64,000 nucleotides of DNA from CAZIFG01 sp964539135 (GTDB lineage Bacteria; Margulisbacteria; Marinamargulisbacteria; GCA-2716485; CAZIFG01), in contig CAZIFG010000001.1 of assembly GCA_964539135.1 (NCBI GenBank), positions 131,053 through 195,052 on the forward strand, in the 5' to 3' direction. Positions 25,222 through 33,339 of the stretch are shown in pieces. Position 1 is the stretch's first letter, and each line of letters begins with the position of its first letter. The notes under the pieces were generated by a model. That model made no database searches. It worked only from the letters and a program-made list of their open reading frames with translations, and was not told the DNA's origin. Position numbers and translations under genes: made by a program.

Positions 25222-26216
25222 CAACAAGTACGGTTTTAATGTGTTCTAAATATGGGGTCCCTCATGAGGTGGTGAGTTTATCTACCTATGAATTAGAGAA
25301 TTTAGGGCCGTCTCAGGTTTTGGTTTCTGTACTGTATGCGCCTATTAATCCTGCCGATCTGAATATGCTCGAAGGGACTTACCTCATTCAACCGGCATTG
25401 CCTTTTGTATTGGGTACTGAATGTGTGGGGGAAATTGTGGCGTGTGGGCCTTCTGTTTCTGCTTTGAAAAAAGGAGATAAAATCATTTTTCCTTTTAAAG
25501 ATGAAAGCCATTGGGTGGGCTGCTGGGCAGAGCGTTTTGTGGCGTCTGAAGATGATTTAATCAAGTTGCCTTTTGAGATGGATCCGATGCAGGCGTCTAT
25601 GATGACGGTTAATCCGGTGACGGCTTATGAGCTTTTGACCCGTTTTGTGGATTTGCGTCCTGGCGATTGGATCCTTCAAAATTCAGGCAATTCAGCTTTG
25701 GGGCGATGGGTGGTTCATTTGGCGGCCTTAATGGGTTTTCAAACCTTGAGTTTGGTGCGTTCTGAGCGGCATATTTCAGATCTATTGGCGATGGGAGCTA
25801 CGGCAGTACTTTTGGATGAGCCTGGCGTTTCTCAACGCATTAAAGAGCGGGTGGGGGATGTTTCCTATGCCTTAAATGGTGTAGGTGGGGTTTCCGCACA
25901 GGAACTTTTAAAGGCGCTGTCGCCTCAGGGGACTTTGGTGACGTATGGGGCGATGGCCAAGCAACCGCTTTCGGTTGGGAATAAGGCACTGATTTACCAG
26001 AACCTGTGGTTGACTGGATTTAATCGCTCTCAGTGGGTGATGGAATCTACTAAAGATGAGGTTAGAGCGTCTTATGAGGCCCTTTTTTCGCTTATTAAAG
26101 ACCATCCTTTGCTTATTCCGGTTGAGAAAACCTATACCTTATCGGAAGCTTCTGAAGCGCTTTTGCATGCCGGTAAGGCGTTTCGTTCTGGTAAGATTTT
26201 GTTTGAAATTGGGTAG
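25218..26216 (+). CDS. MECR/ETR-like NADPH-dependent enoyl reductase (MDR superfamily)
   Basis: Zinc-free medium-chain dehydrogenase/reductase of 332 residues resembling trans-2-enoyl-thioester reductases (MECR, Etr1). The N-terminal region reads I-N-P-A-D-L-N-M-L-E-G-T-Y (43-55), where the Tyr corresponds to the catalytic Tyr of MECR. M-T-V-N-P-V-T-A-Y-E-L-L and Q-N-S-G-N-S-A-L-G-R (altered A-x-x-G-x-x-G nucleotide loop) follow. It may complete fatty-acid elongation or act as a quinone reductase; the first fits better. It is translationally coupled to glyS (ATGA) and ends four bases before the sugar-nucleotide SDR gene. Confidence 0.75.
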   Translation: MTTSTVLMCSKYGVPHEVVSLSTYELENLGPSQVLVSVLYAPINPADLNMLEGTYLIQPALPFVLGTECVGEIVACGPSVSALKKGDKIIFPFKDESHWVGCWAERFVASEDDLIKLPFEMDPMQASMMTVNPVTAYELLTRFVDLRPGDWILQNSGNSALGRWVVHLAALMGFQTLSLVRSERHISDLLAMGATAVLLDEPGVSQRIKERVGDVSYALNGVGGVSAQELLKALSPQGTLVTYGAMAKQPLSVGNKALIYQNLWLTGFNRSQWVMESTKDEVRASYEALFSLIKDHPLLIPVEKTYTLSEASEALLHAGKAFRSGKILFEIG

Positions 26217-26219
26217 GGT

Positions 26220-27107
26220 ATGAAACAGAAAATATTGCTTACAGGGGGTTCTGGATTTATTGGGCGAAATATTTTAGAGTCTTTTTTAGCTGAAAAATAC
26301 GACATCGTGGCACCGGGACGTCATGAATTGGATTTGATGGATACCAATTCTGTGGATTCCTTTTTTAAAACTAGAACTTTTGATGTTGTGGTGCATTCAG
26401 CGGTTAAACCAGGACATCGGAATGCTTTGGATCATGATCGTCTTTTGTATAGTAATCTTAAATTTTTTGAAACGCTTCTTCGTCATAGATCGCGGTATGA
26501 GAAATTCATTAATTTGGGATCGGGGGCCGTATATGATACGAGTTGCTCTATTTCTATGGTTTCAGAATCGTCTTTGTATAATCGTATAGGGGCTTCAGAT
26601 CATGATTTTTGTAAGTATGTGATTTCACGCCAAATTCAAGATTTGGATGGGTTTGTTGATTTGAATATTTTTGGCATTTTTGGAAAATATGAAGATTATG
26701 CCATTCGATTTATTTCAAATGCCATTTGTAAGACTTTGTTTGATTTACCCATTACCTTAAGGCAAGATAGGCTTTTTAGCTATCTGTACATTGATGATTT
26801 AATGCCTATTTTAGCGTTTTTTATTGACAATAAGGTTGCTCATCGTTCGTATAATATTGTTCCTGATTATACGACGTCTCTTTTGGGATTGGCTACTTTG
26901 ATTCAAGAGATTTCTGGTCAAAATGAGCCTGTTTCGGTTCTTACTCCTGGCTTTGGACTTGACTATACAGGTTCTAATGCGAGGTTGCTTGGAGAATTTC
27001 CAACACTTTCGTTTACTTCGCTTCCGCTTTCTGTACAATTATTATATAATTGGTACTCTAATCGGAAAGATATGTTGTTAAAGTCTGATTTTTTATTTGA
27101 TAAATAG
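26220..27107 (+). CDS. NAD-dependent epimerase/dehydratase (extended SDR), probable sugar-nucleotide enzyme
   Basis: Rossmann motif G-G-S-G-F-I-G at residues 9-15 and N-L-G-S-G-A-V-Y-D near 98-106, as in extended SDRs such as GDP-fucose synthase and NAD epimerases. At the catalytic Y-x-x-x-K position the sequence reads H-D-F-C-K (His128, Lys132), so the usual Tyr appears replaced by His through one base (CAT for TAT). F-S-Y-L-Y-I-D-D-L is the conserved late motif. 295 residues. It begins the second surface-sugar block and lies 12 bases before the aldolase gene. It probably reduces or epimerises the 4-keto sugar made by RfbFGH-type enzymes, if active. Confidence 0.78.
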   Translation: MKQKILLTGGSGFIGRNILESFLAEKYDIVAPGRHELDLMDTNSVDSFFKTRTFDVVVHSAVKPGHRNALDHDRLLYSNLKFFETLLRHRSRYEKFINLGSGAVYDTSCSISMVSESSLYNRIGASDHDFCKYVISRQIQDLDGFVDLNIFGIFGKYEDYAIRFISNAICKTLFDLPITLRQDRLFSYLYIDDLMPILAFFIDNKVAHRSYNIVPDYTTSLLGLATLIQEISGQNEPVSVLTPGFGLDYTGSNARLLGEFPTLSFTSLPLSVQLLYNWYSNRKDMLLKSDFLFDK

Positions 27108-27119
27108 AGAGGGTTTTTT

Positions 27120-27935
27120 ATGAATATTTTAGAGAAAAAAATGATGAATATCTTAATAGATTTACGTGAAAATCATCATGTGATTGGGGTTAAAGCTGAA
27201 TTTGAATCAGAAGGTACTCGATTGGAAGAGGCTTTAAGATTAAAAGAGGTTGTTACGCGTGCAGGGTTAGATCTTACCATTAAAATAGGTGGATGTGAGG
27301 CGCTTAAGGATATGTATGATGCGCGTGTTATCGGCGTTAATGCTATTGTAGCACCCATGATTGAATCTCCTTATGCTGTTAAAAAATATATACAGTCTAC
27401 GAAATTGGCTTTTCCAGAGGAAGAGTGGGGTGATATTAAATTTTTGATTAATATTGAAACTATTTATGGGTTTAATTACTTAGAGGATATTTTAAATAGT
27501 GAGTCTGGGCAGCTTCTTACAGGGGTTGTTTTGGGGCGTGTGGACATGACAGGCTCTTTAGGGATGACACGAGAAGATATTAATGATGATCGTATTTTAT
27601 CTTATGCCATTCAAATCGCTGAAAAACTAAAAATTCACAATAAAGAATTGGTTATTGGGGGCGGGGTTTCCGCTGCATCTTTGCCCTTTTTTAATCGATT
27701 ACCCGAGGGGGCTTTAACACGTTTTGAAACACGTAAAATTATTTTTGATGCTCAAAAAGCAGTAAAGGATCCGGCTACAGATAAAGGTCTTTTGAAAGCG
27801 GTTGGATTTGAATTAATGTGGCTTAAGAATAAGCGCGATTTTTATGGCTCTATTCATCACGAGGATTCTAAGCGTATTGATATGCTAGAGCAGCGATATG
27901 AGCTGTTAATTAAAACGGCAGGAGGCTCCATTTAA
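27120..27935 (+). CDS. HpcH/HpaI-type aldolase/citrate lyase family protein
   Basis: TIM-barrel class II aldolase family of 271 residues. Metal-ligand candidates are Glu113 (N-I-E-T-I-Y-G-F) and Asp142 (G-R-V-D-M-T-G-S-L-G); A-P-M-I-E-S near 78-83 is another family motif. Members normally cleave or join pyruvate or acetyl-CoA-type units and aldehydes. Here it sits between an SDR epimerase and a ThDP enzyme, seven bases before the latter, which points to making or branching an unusual surface sugar rather than aromatic catabolism. The exact substrate is unknown. Confidence 0.78.
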   Translation: MNILEKKMMNILIDLRENHHVIGVKAEFESEGTRLEEALRLKEVVTRAGLDLTIKIGGCEALKDMYDARVIGVNAIVAPMIESPYAVKKYIQSTKLAFPEEEWGDIKFLINIETIYGFNYLEDILNSESGQLLTGVVLGRVDMTGSLGMTREDINDDRILSYAIQIAEKLKIHNKELVIGGGVSAASLPFFNRLPEGALTRFETRKIIFDAQKAVKDPATDKGLLKAVGFELMWLKNKRDFYGSIHHEDSKRIDMLEQRYELLIKTAGGSI

Positions 27936-27941
27936 ATTCAG

Positions 27942-29741
27942 ATGATCAAACTGTCTGATTATCTTGTTCATCGTTTGGTTAATATTTATGGTGTAGATCA
28001 TGTTTTTATGATTTCTGGTGGTGGGGCTATGCATTTAAATGATTCCTTTGGGAATTATCCAGGCATGACTTACACCTGTAATCACCACGAGCAGGCGTCT
28101 GCCATTGCGGCTGAGGGATATTCGCGATATGCACAACGCCTTTCTGTTGTTAATGTTACAACAGGGCCTGGTGGTATTAATGCTTTGAATGGGGTGTATG
28201 GGCAGTGGACGGATAGTGTGCCTGTTTTGTACCTATCTGGACAAGTTAAACGGGCGACGACTTTGTCAGCTTGTCCTGACATCCCCTTGAGACAACTTGG
28301 GGACCAGGAAGTGGATATCATTCGTATTGTCAGTCCTATTGTTAAATATGCCTATTCTATTTCCAATCCACGTGATATTAAATGGGTTTTAGACCGTGCG
28401 GTTTCTATTGCTCAATCGGGTAGGCCTGGTCCTGTTTGGGTTGATATTCCTATGGATATTCAAAGCGCTTTGATTGATGAATCCACTCTTTTGGAGGACC
28501 CTTTAGGGTCTCCATTGGAACCTATTTTTGTGCCACTTCCTGCAGAGCTTCTTCGTGTTTATGAGGCTTTAAAATCGGCGAAGCGACCCCTTATTGTTGC
28601 GGGGCATGGTATTCGGCTTTCTCATTCAGAATCTTTGTTTTATTCATTGTTGGACTACTTAGGTATTCCTGTTGTGACAAGTTTAAATGGGTTTGATAGT
28701 CTTGAAGAGACACATCCTTGCTATGTGGGAAGAATAGGAACAGTAGGCCAACGTGTCGGTAATTTTGTTTTACAGCAGTCGGATGTTATTTTATTTTTAG
28801 GTACTCGTAATAATATTCGGCAAATTAGTTATAATTGGGAAAATTTTGCACCAAATGCGATGAAAATAGTAGTAGATGTAGATTTGGCGGAACTTCAAAA
28901 ACCCACGCTTGTTCCAAATTTTGCTATTCATTCTGATTTGAAGGTATTTTTAGAGAGATTATTGAATCTTATAGCACAGGATCCTTTTAAAGGACCTGTT
29001 GAATGGCTTTCTTGGACCTTGCATTTAAAACATAAATATCACCCCCTTAATAACCCTGCTTATTTTGAGCACCATTCGGGTATTAATCCTTATTTTTTTT
29101 GTTTGGAATTGACACGTGTTTTGAAGGAAGGTGCCTGTGTTGTTGCAGGGAATGGATCTGCCATAGTGTGTATGTTTCAAGCGGGGTGTGTTAAAAAAGA
29201 TCAACGGTTTATTTGGAATTCGGGAGATGCCTCTATGGGCTATGATTTGCCAGCGGCTATTGGGGCCTGTATGGCTTCTCGACAAGAGGTTGTTTGTTTG
29301 GCGGGCGATGGGAGTTTAATGATGAATCTTCAAGAACTTCAAACGATGAAACATTACCATTTACCCCTTAAACTCTTTATTTTGAATAATGATGGGTATG
29401 TGTCTATTCAGCAAACGCAAAAGAACTTTTTTAATAGCCATTTTGTTGCGTGTACAGAAGATTCTGGTGTGACATTTCCCGATTTTATTCATGTTGCGGA
29501 GTCGTTTGGATTGCCTGCTCTACGATTAAACTCTCCTGCATCTTTAGCTGAAGATCTTAGTCGCATTTTGGATATGGAGGGCCCTGTTGTTTGTGAAATT
29601 ATGTTAGATAGAGGGTATGCTTTTACCCCTAAACTTTCAGCTAGAAAATTGGAAGATGGTACGATGGTTTCACCTTCTTTAGAGGATATGTTTCCCTTTC
29701 TTTCATCAGAAGAGTTGGAAGCAGCTCGATTTCTAGGGTAA
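27942..29741 (+). CDS. thiamine-diphosphate-dependent enzyme, acetolactate synthase-like; possible sugar-branching enzyme
   Basis: A 599-residue three-domain ThDP enzyme. The N-terminal PYR domain has the catalytic glutamate (H-H-E-Q-A-S-A-I-A-A-E-G-Y, Glu50), then V-T-T-G-P-G-G-I-N-A-L-N-G-V. The central domain is P-L-I-V-A-G-H-G-I. The C-terminal PP domain has G-D-G-S (Asp456) with the Mg motif ending in N-N-D-G-Y. In O-antigen loci this class includes YerE, which adds an acetyl unit from pyruvate to CDP-4-keto-3,6-dideoxyglucose to make yersiniose. With rfbFGH ten kilobases upstream, such a branching role is an inference; plain acetolactate synthase is less likely because no regulatory subunit or ilv gene is near. 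Confidence 0.75.
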   Translation: MIKLSDYLVHRLVNIYGVDHVFMISGGGAMHLNDSFGNYPGMTYTCNHHEQASAIAAEGYSRYAQRLSVVNVTTGPGGINALNGVYGQWTDSVPVLYLSGQVKRATTLSACPDIPLRQLGDQEVDIIRIVSPIVKYAYSISNPRDIKWVLDRAVSIAQSGRPGPVWVDIPMDIQSALIDESTLLEDPLGSPLEPIFVPLPAELLRVYEALKSAKRPLIVAGHGIRLSHSESLFYSLLDYLGIPVVTSLNGFDSLEETHPCYVGRIGTVGQRVGNFVLQQSDVILFLGTRNNIRQISYNWENFAPNAMKIVVDVDLAELQKPTLVPNFAIHSDLKVFLERLLNLIAQDPFKGPVEWLSWTLHLKHKYHPLNNPAYFEHHSGINPYFFCLELTRVLKEGACVVAGNGSAIVCMFQAGCVKKDQRFIWNSGDASMGYDLPAAIGACMASRQEVVCLAGDGSLMMNLQELQTMKHYHLPLKLFILNNDGYVSIQQTQKNFFNSHFVACTEDSGVTFPDFIHVAESFGLPALRLNSPASLAEDLSRILDMEGPVVCEIMLDRGYAFTPKLSARKLEDGTMVSPSLEDMFPFLSSEELEAARFLG

Positions 29742-30148
29742 TGGCTAAAATACGTTCTTTTTTTCTTTGGCTTTATGACCTCTTAGGGCCAACCGTTTTT
29801 AGATTTCTTGTTGCGGGAATGCTCAATGCGCTTTTTGGGTACTTCGTTTTTTCTTTTTTTATTTTTTGTGGGGTTTATTATGCCTATGCCTCTTTATTGT
29901 CTTATTTTTTTGGTATTATTTTTAACTTTAATACCATGGGGCGTTTTGTTTTTGGCGCATGTCACTGGCATCGTATTTTTAGATTTTGTGGTGTATATGT
30001 TTTTTTGTATGGATTGAATGTTCTTTTTTTGACATTTTTTAATTTTATGGGGGTTAATTTTTACCTTTCAGGGGCGCTAGTCATTCCTCCTTTAGCACTT
30101 ATTTCGTTTTTTTTAAATAAATATTTCGTATTTAAGGTGAGCAAATGA
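29741..30148 (+). CDS. GtrA-like membrane protein
   Basis: A 135-residue protein of four membrane helices matching the GtrA family, thought to flip polyprenyl-phosphate-linked sugars across the inner membrane. Typical landmarks are F-R-F-L-V-A-G-M-L-N-A at the first helix, F-F-G-I-I-F-N-F-N-T before the third, and the C-terminal F-F-L-N-K-Y-F-V-F. It begins one base into the stop of the ThDP gene and overlaps the GT2 gene by ATGA, the usual gtrA-gtrB pairing. Confidence 0.85.
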   Translation: MAKIRSFFLWLYDLLGPTVFRFLVAGMLNALFGYFVFSFFIFCGVYYAYASLLSYFFGIIFNFNTMGRFVFGACHWHRIFRFCGVYVFLYGLNVLFLTFFNFMGVNFYLSGALVIPPLALISFFLNKYFVFKVSK

Positions 30149-31086
30149 AAAAAATAAGTGTGGTTTCAAGTTGTTTTAATGAAGCAGATAATGTAGATGT
30201 CTTATGTCTACGGGTGAGAGCTGTTTTTGATGCTTTGGGGCCATTTTATACTTATGAACATATTTTATTGGATAATGGGTCTACAGATCAGACAGCTTTG
30301 AAACTTAGGGCTTTGGCTTCAAGTGATAAAAGAATTAAGGTTATTTTAAATGCGCGAAATTTTGGGCATATTAGATCTCCTTTTTATGGTATTTTACAAG
30401 CATCAGGAGATGCTGTTATTTACATGGCTTCTGATTTACAAGATCCTCCAGAACTTATTTTGGATTTTATAAGAGAATGGGAGTCTGGTTTTAAAATGGT
30501 TTTAGGTATTAAAAAGGAGAGTAAGGAGTCTTTTGTTTTTTTTCTGATTCGGCGTTTTTTTTATCTTCTTATTCGTAAAATATCAGATGATAATACCTCT
30601 CTTATTAAAAATTATACGGGTTTTGGTCTTTATGATAGGACTATCGTTGATATTATGCGCTTGTCTACAGACCCTTATCCTTATTTTCGTGGTTTTGTTT
30701 GCGAAATAGGATTTGAAAAGGCCTATGTTGAATTTGTACAACCGCTTCGAACACGGGGTGTTACGGCAAATAATTTTTATACGCTTTATGATAATGCGAT
30801 GATTGGAATTACAAAACATTCTCGTGTTCCTTTAAGGATTGCGGTATTTCTTGGTTTTTTTCTTTCTATACTGAGTGGGGGGATTTCTGTTTTTTATTTT
30901 ATCGCGAAATTGCTTTTTTGGGATAAATTTGAATTTGGTCTTGCTCCTATTTTAATTGGTATTTTTTTCTTTTTTTCTATTCAGTTGCTGTTTATGGGTA
31001 TTTTGGGGGAATATATTGGGGCTATTTTGATTCGTGTGAATATAAAGCCGCTTGTTTTTGAAAAAGAACGTATTAATTTTGATTGA
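30145..31086 (+). CDS. polyprenyl-phosphate glycosyltransferase (GT2, GtrB/DPM1-like)
   Basis: Family 2 glycosyltransferase of 313 residues that would load a sugar onto undecaprenyl phosphate for its GtrA partner. The N-terminal GT-A domain shows V-V-S-S-C-F-N-E-A-D-N, L-L-D-N-G-S-T-D-Q-T and the metal-binding D-L-Q-D-P-P-E (97-103). N-A-R-N-F-G-H (69-75) and a late G-V-T-A-N-N-F-Y motif match GtrB-type enzymes. Two membrane helices follow (about 230-253 and 267-292). It is the last gene of the sugar block and ends three bases short of the convergent mazG end. Confidence 0.88.
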   Translation: MKKISVVSSCFNEADNVDVLCLRVRAVFDALGPFYTYEHILLDNGSTDQTALKLRALASSDKRIKVILNARNFGHIRSPFYGILQASGDAVIYMASDLQDPPELILDFIREWESGFKMVLGIKKESKESFVFFLIRRFFYLLIRKISDDNTSLIKNYTGFGLYDRTIVDIMRLSTDPYPYFRGFVCEIGFEKAYVEFVQPLRTRGVTANNFYTLYDNAMIGITKHSRVPLRIAVFLGFFLSILSGGISVFYFIAKLLFWDKFEFGLAPILIGIFFFFSIQLLFMGILGEYIGAILIRVNIKPLVFEKERINFD

Positions 31087-31089
31087 TTT

Positions 31090-31464
31090 TTATTTTAATG
31101 CATTCCACAGGTCTATTTTTTCAGTGTAACTTAAGTCTGAGAGCATTTTCCCCTTATTTAATATGGTGGTTTCCATTGTTTGGAAGCGTTCGATAAATTT
31201 TTGAGTGGTTTTTTCCAGTGCGTTTTCCGCATCGATGCCTTCTTCTGTGAGTAGCGTCAGTAGTGAGAATAAAATATCGCCGGCTTCTGCTTCTTTAGAT
31301 GCCTTTGTTCCCTTTTCTTTTTCAATTAAAAATTCCTGAACCTCTTCTTCTAATTTTTTGAAAGCGTCTTGGGTGGTTTTAAATTTAAAACCGGCTTTAA
31401 TGGCATTTTTTTGAATTTCTTGGGCTTTTGTTATGGAAGATGGATGTTGAGGGGGTTCATTCAT
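31090..31464 (-). CDS. mazG: MazG-family nucleotide pyrophosphohydrolase, single domain
   Basis: One MazG domain of 124 residues with the Mg-binding pattern E-E-x-x-E (K-L-E-E-E-V-Q-E-F) followed 20 or so residues on by E-A-G-D-I-L-F. It corresponds to the C-terminal catalytic half of the two-domain E. coli enzyme, hydrolysing (d)NTPs to monophosphates, often clearing damaged or excess nucleotides. The frame opens with TTG at 31485, but ATG at 31464 gives a normal N-terminus. Neither has a clear Shine-Dalgarno, and a hairpin lies ten bases before the ATG. Last of four minus-strand genes. Confidence 0.85.
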   Translation of the reverse strand: MNEPPQHPSSITKAQEIQKNAIKAGFKFKTTQDAFKKLEEEVQEFLIEKEKGTKASKEAEAGDILFSLLTLLTEEGIDAENALEKTTQKFIERFQTMETTILNKGKMLSDLSYTEKIDLWNALK

Positions 31465-31473
31465 GATAGAGAG

Positions 31474-31502
31474 GAGAGGGGGCAATGAAGTGCCACCCTC
31501 TC
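31474..31502 (-). promoter_or_regulatory. hairpin between sepF and mazG
   Basis: Eleven paired bases with one bulged A and a six-base loop (plus strand GAGAGGGGGCA against TGCCACCCTCTC). It lies 11 bases after the sepF stop and 10 bases before the mazG ATG on the minus strand. No T-run follows on either strand, so it is more likely an mRNA stability or translation-control element than a terminator. Confidence 0.4.
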
Positions 31503-31513
31503 TCTAGAAAGAC

Positions 31514-31972
31514 TTAACCGGCTATTTTTTTGAAAAAGACTTGTTTTTCTTCGCTTTCTAATCCTTTTTCAAAGGTTGTTTTTTCTTCTGGATTGGCAAT
31601 ATGGATGTTACTCGGGGCAAATAAGAAAATGTTTTCGCCAATTTTCATCATGTGGCCATTGATGGCATAGGCAGTTCCGCAGATAAAATCGATGAGTCGT
31701 TTGCTGGAATCGGCATCTAAATATTTTAAATTGACGATTACAGGTGTGTTTTCTCTGAGTTGTGTGGCAATGTTTAAAGAATCTTCATAGACTCTGGGTT
31801 CTTCAATTTTAATTTCAAAGGAGTGAGTTGTTTTATGGCCTTGTGTGTGGACCAAGGCACCTTTAAAGGGCTTAATTTGAGGGGCATTTTCAAATTTTTG
31901 AGGTTCTATTTGTGAAATGCTTTCATCTCCTGTTTCGTTGAATCCAAAAAAATCTTTTAAATTGTTAATCAT
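31514..31972 (-). CDS. sepF: SepF-like cell division protein
   Basis: Membrane-tethering FtsZ partner of the SepF/YlmF family. It has a short amphipathic N-terminus (M-I-N-N-L-K-D-F-F-G-F), a variable linker to about residue 55, then the SepF core: E-P-R-V-Y-E-D-S-L-N-I-A, N-T-P-V-I-V-N-L-K-Y-L-D, S-K-R-L-I-D-F-I-C-G-T-A-Y-A-I-N-G and I-F-L-F-A-P-S-N-I. 152 residues, normal length. A strong AAGGAG Shine-Dalgarno precedes the ATG. It follows yggS, as in many Gram-positive and cyanobacterial genomes, where yggS-sepF adjacency is typical. Confidence 0.9.
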   Translation of the reverse strand: MINNLKDFFGFNETGDESISQIEPQKFENAPQIKPFKGALVHTQGHKTTHSFEIKIEEPRVYEDSLNIATQLRENTPVIVNLKYLDADSSKRLIDFICGTAYAINGHMMKIGENIFLFAPSNIHIANPEEKTTFEKGLESEEKQVFFKKIAG

Positions 31973-31983
31973 TTTTTTCTCCT

Positions 31984-32676
31984 TTATTTAAATAAACTTC
32001 TACCTATTCTTACCATTGTAGCGCCTTCTTCGATGGCTATTTTATAATCGTGACTCATGCCCATACTGAGGATTTCAATATGAGGATGTTTTTCTCTTGC
32101 TTTATGAAAACATGCAGCCAATTCTTTGTATAAAGGGCGGCACTTTTCTGTTTCATCAAAAAATGGAGCTACTCCCATTATACCTTTTATTTCTAAATAA
32201 GGAAGCTTTATTATTTCGTCTAGTTGGGTTTCCATGTCTTTTAATTTGAACCCAAATTTTGTGGTTTCTTCGCCTGTATTGATTTGAATCAAAATAGGTG
32301 TTTTTTGTTGGGTTTCTTTATTAATACTGTTTATTTTTTCTGCTAGTGTGATGGAATCTACGGAGTGAATGCAGGTATAATGTTGCAGTGCTTTTCGAAC
32401 TTTGTTACGTTGTAAATGACCGATGAAATGCCATTGGATGTCGAGTTCTTTTAAACTGTTTATTTTATTGAGGCCATCTTGAAGTTTGTTTTCTCCAAAA
32501 AGACGAAACCCTTGTTCGTAGAGTATTTTTATTTCTGATGCGGATCCATATTTACTGGCGACTAGAATCTCTATTTTTCTGTTGTATCGTTTTTCTAATT
32601 CCTGTATAGAATTTTTTATTTCTAGGCCGTTTTCTTTTATTTTATTTATTTTTTCTAGTGCATCAGGATATACCAT
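31984..32676 (-). CDS. yggS: YggS/PLPBP family pyridoxal-phosphate homeostasis protein
   Basis: Alanine-racemase-fold PLP-binding protein involved in vitamin B6 balance. The PLP lysine is in L-V-A-S-K-Y-G (Lys42). F-G-E-N-K-L-Q-D, W-H-F-I-G-H-L-Q-R-N-K and S-M-G-M-S-H-D-Y-K-I-A-I-E-E-G are the standard family motifs, and it ends V-R-I-G-R-S-L-F. The frame also opens with GTG at 32691; ATG 32676, with GGAG 12 bases before it, is chosen, giving 230 residues. The 5' end overlaps the ydcF-like gene by about 20 bases. It precedes sepF by 11 bases. Confidence 0.93.
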   Translation of the reverse strand: MVYPDALEKINKIKENGLEIKNSIQELEKRYNRKIEILVASKYGSASEIKILYEQGFRLFGENKLQDGLNKINSLKELDIQWHFIGHLQRNKVRKALQHYTCIHSVDSITLAEKINSINKETQQKTPILIQINTGEETTKFGFKLKDMETQLDEIIKLPYLEIKGIMGVAPFFDETEKCRPLYKELAACFHKAREKHPHIEILSMGMSHDYKIAIEEGATMVRIGRSLFK

Positions 32677-33242
32677 ATGGTTTTTGCACACTCCATGAGT
32701 ATTTTTTCTCGCATATTTTCATATTTCCACCACTTTGTGTATAGAATATCATCTTCAGCGCCTGCAATTTTAATCGTGATAGGCGTGTTTTTATAGTACG
32801 CTTTAAAGACGCTGAGTGCGCGTCGTGTATGATATTTAGAGGTTACGATAATGATGGATTTGGCCTTTAGTTTTTTGAGTATGGGGGCACAGTTTACAGG
32901 GTGTTCATAAGTGGACGTGGATTGGTCGTCGATTATAATATCTTTGGTGGGAACGCCTAAAGATTGAGCGTATTCTGACATGAGTTGTGGCATAGAGGTA
33001 TTCATTAAGGGCTCTCCGCTCATGATTATTTTTTGAGATAAGCCTTGTTTGTATAAGGCAGTTGCCATTTTTACTCTATTTCCTGAATCTCCAGATAATA
33101 CTATAATGACATCGGATGCTGTTAAGGGCATTTCTGTTTGGAGAGATGTTCCTATTTTAATATAAAGTGGATTTTTTACGACTAAAAATGTTACAACTAT
33201 GATTAGGAGATAGATTATTTTTCGCACAATAGAGGTTGGCAT
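32655..33242 (-). CDS. YdcF/SanA-like DUF218 protein
   Basis: DUF218 (ElyC/SanA/YdcF) protein of about 195 residues anchored by one N-terminal membrane helix (about residues 8-22), with the domain outside the cytoplasm. Motifs: D-V-I-I-V-L-S-G-D, then R-V-K-M-A-T-A-L-Y-K-Q-G near the domain start, S-T-S-T-Y-E-H in the middle and T-S-K-Y-H-T-R-R-A-L late. Relatives are linked to envelope integrity and lipid-carrier metabolism. A TTG six bases upstream (33248) is an alternative start. It heads the minus-strand operon with yggS, sepF and mazG. Confidence 0.82.
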   Translation of the reverse strand: MPTSIVRKIIYLLIIVVTFLVVKNPLYIKIGTSLQTEMPLTASDVIIVLSGDSGNRVKMATALYKQGLSQKIIMSGEPLMNTSMPQLMSEYAQSLGVPTKDIIIDDQSTSTYEHPVNCAPILKKLKAKSIIIVTSKYHTRRALSVFKAYYKNTPITIKIAGAEDDILYTKWWKYENMREKILMECAKTIWYILMH

Positions 33243-33339
33243 AGGCAAAGTTTACTCTAGGTGTTGGGGCTCCGCAAGCTATTGTTGTGCAAGTTTGATG
33301 GCTTTTTTATCGATATCTCGTGTATGGTGGGTGTAAGAA

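Noticed and set aside
27942..29741. Calling the ThDP enzyme acetolactate synthase (ilvB)
   Set aside because: No small regulatory subunit or other branched-chain amino acid gene is near, and the context is surface-sugar synthesis.
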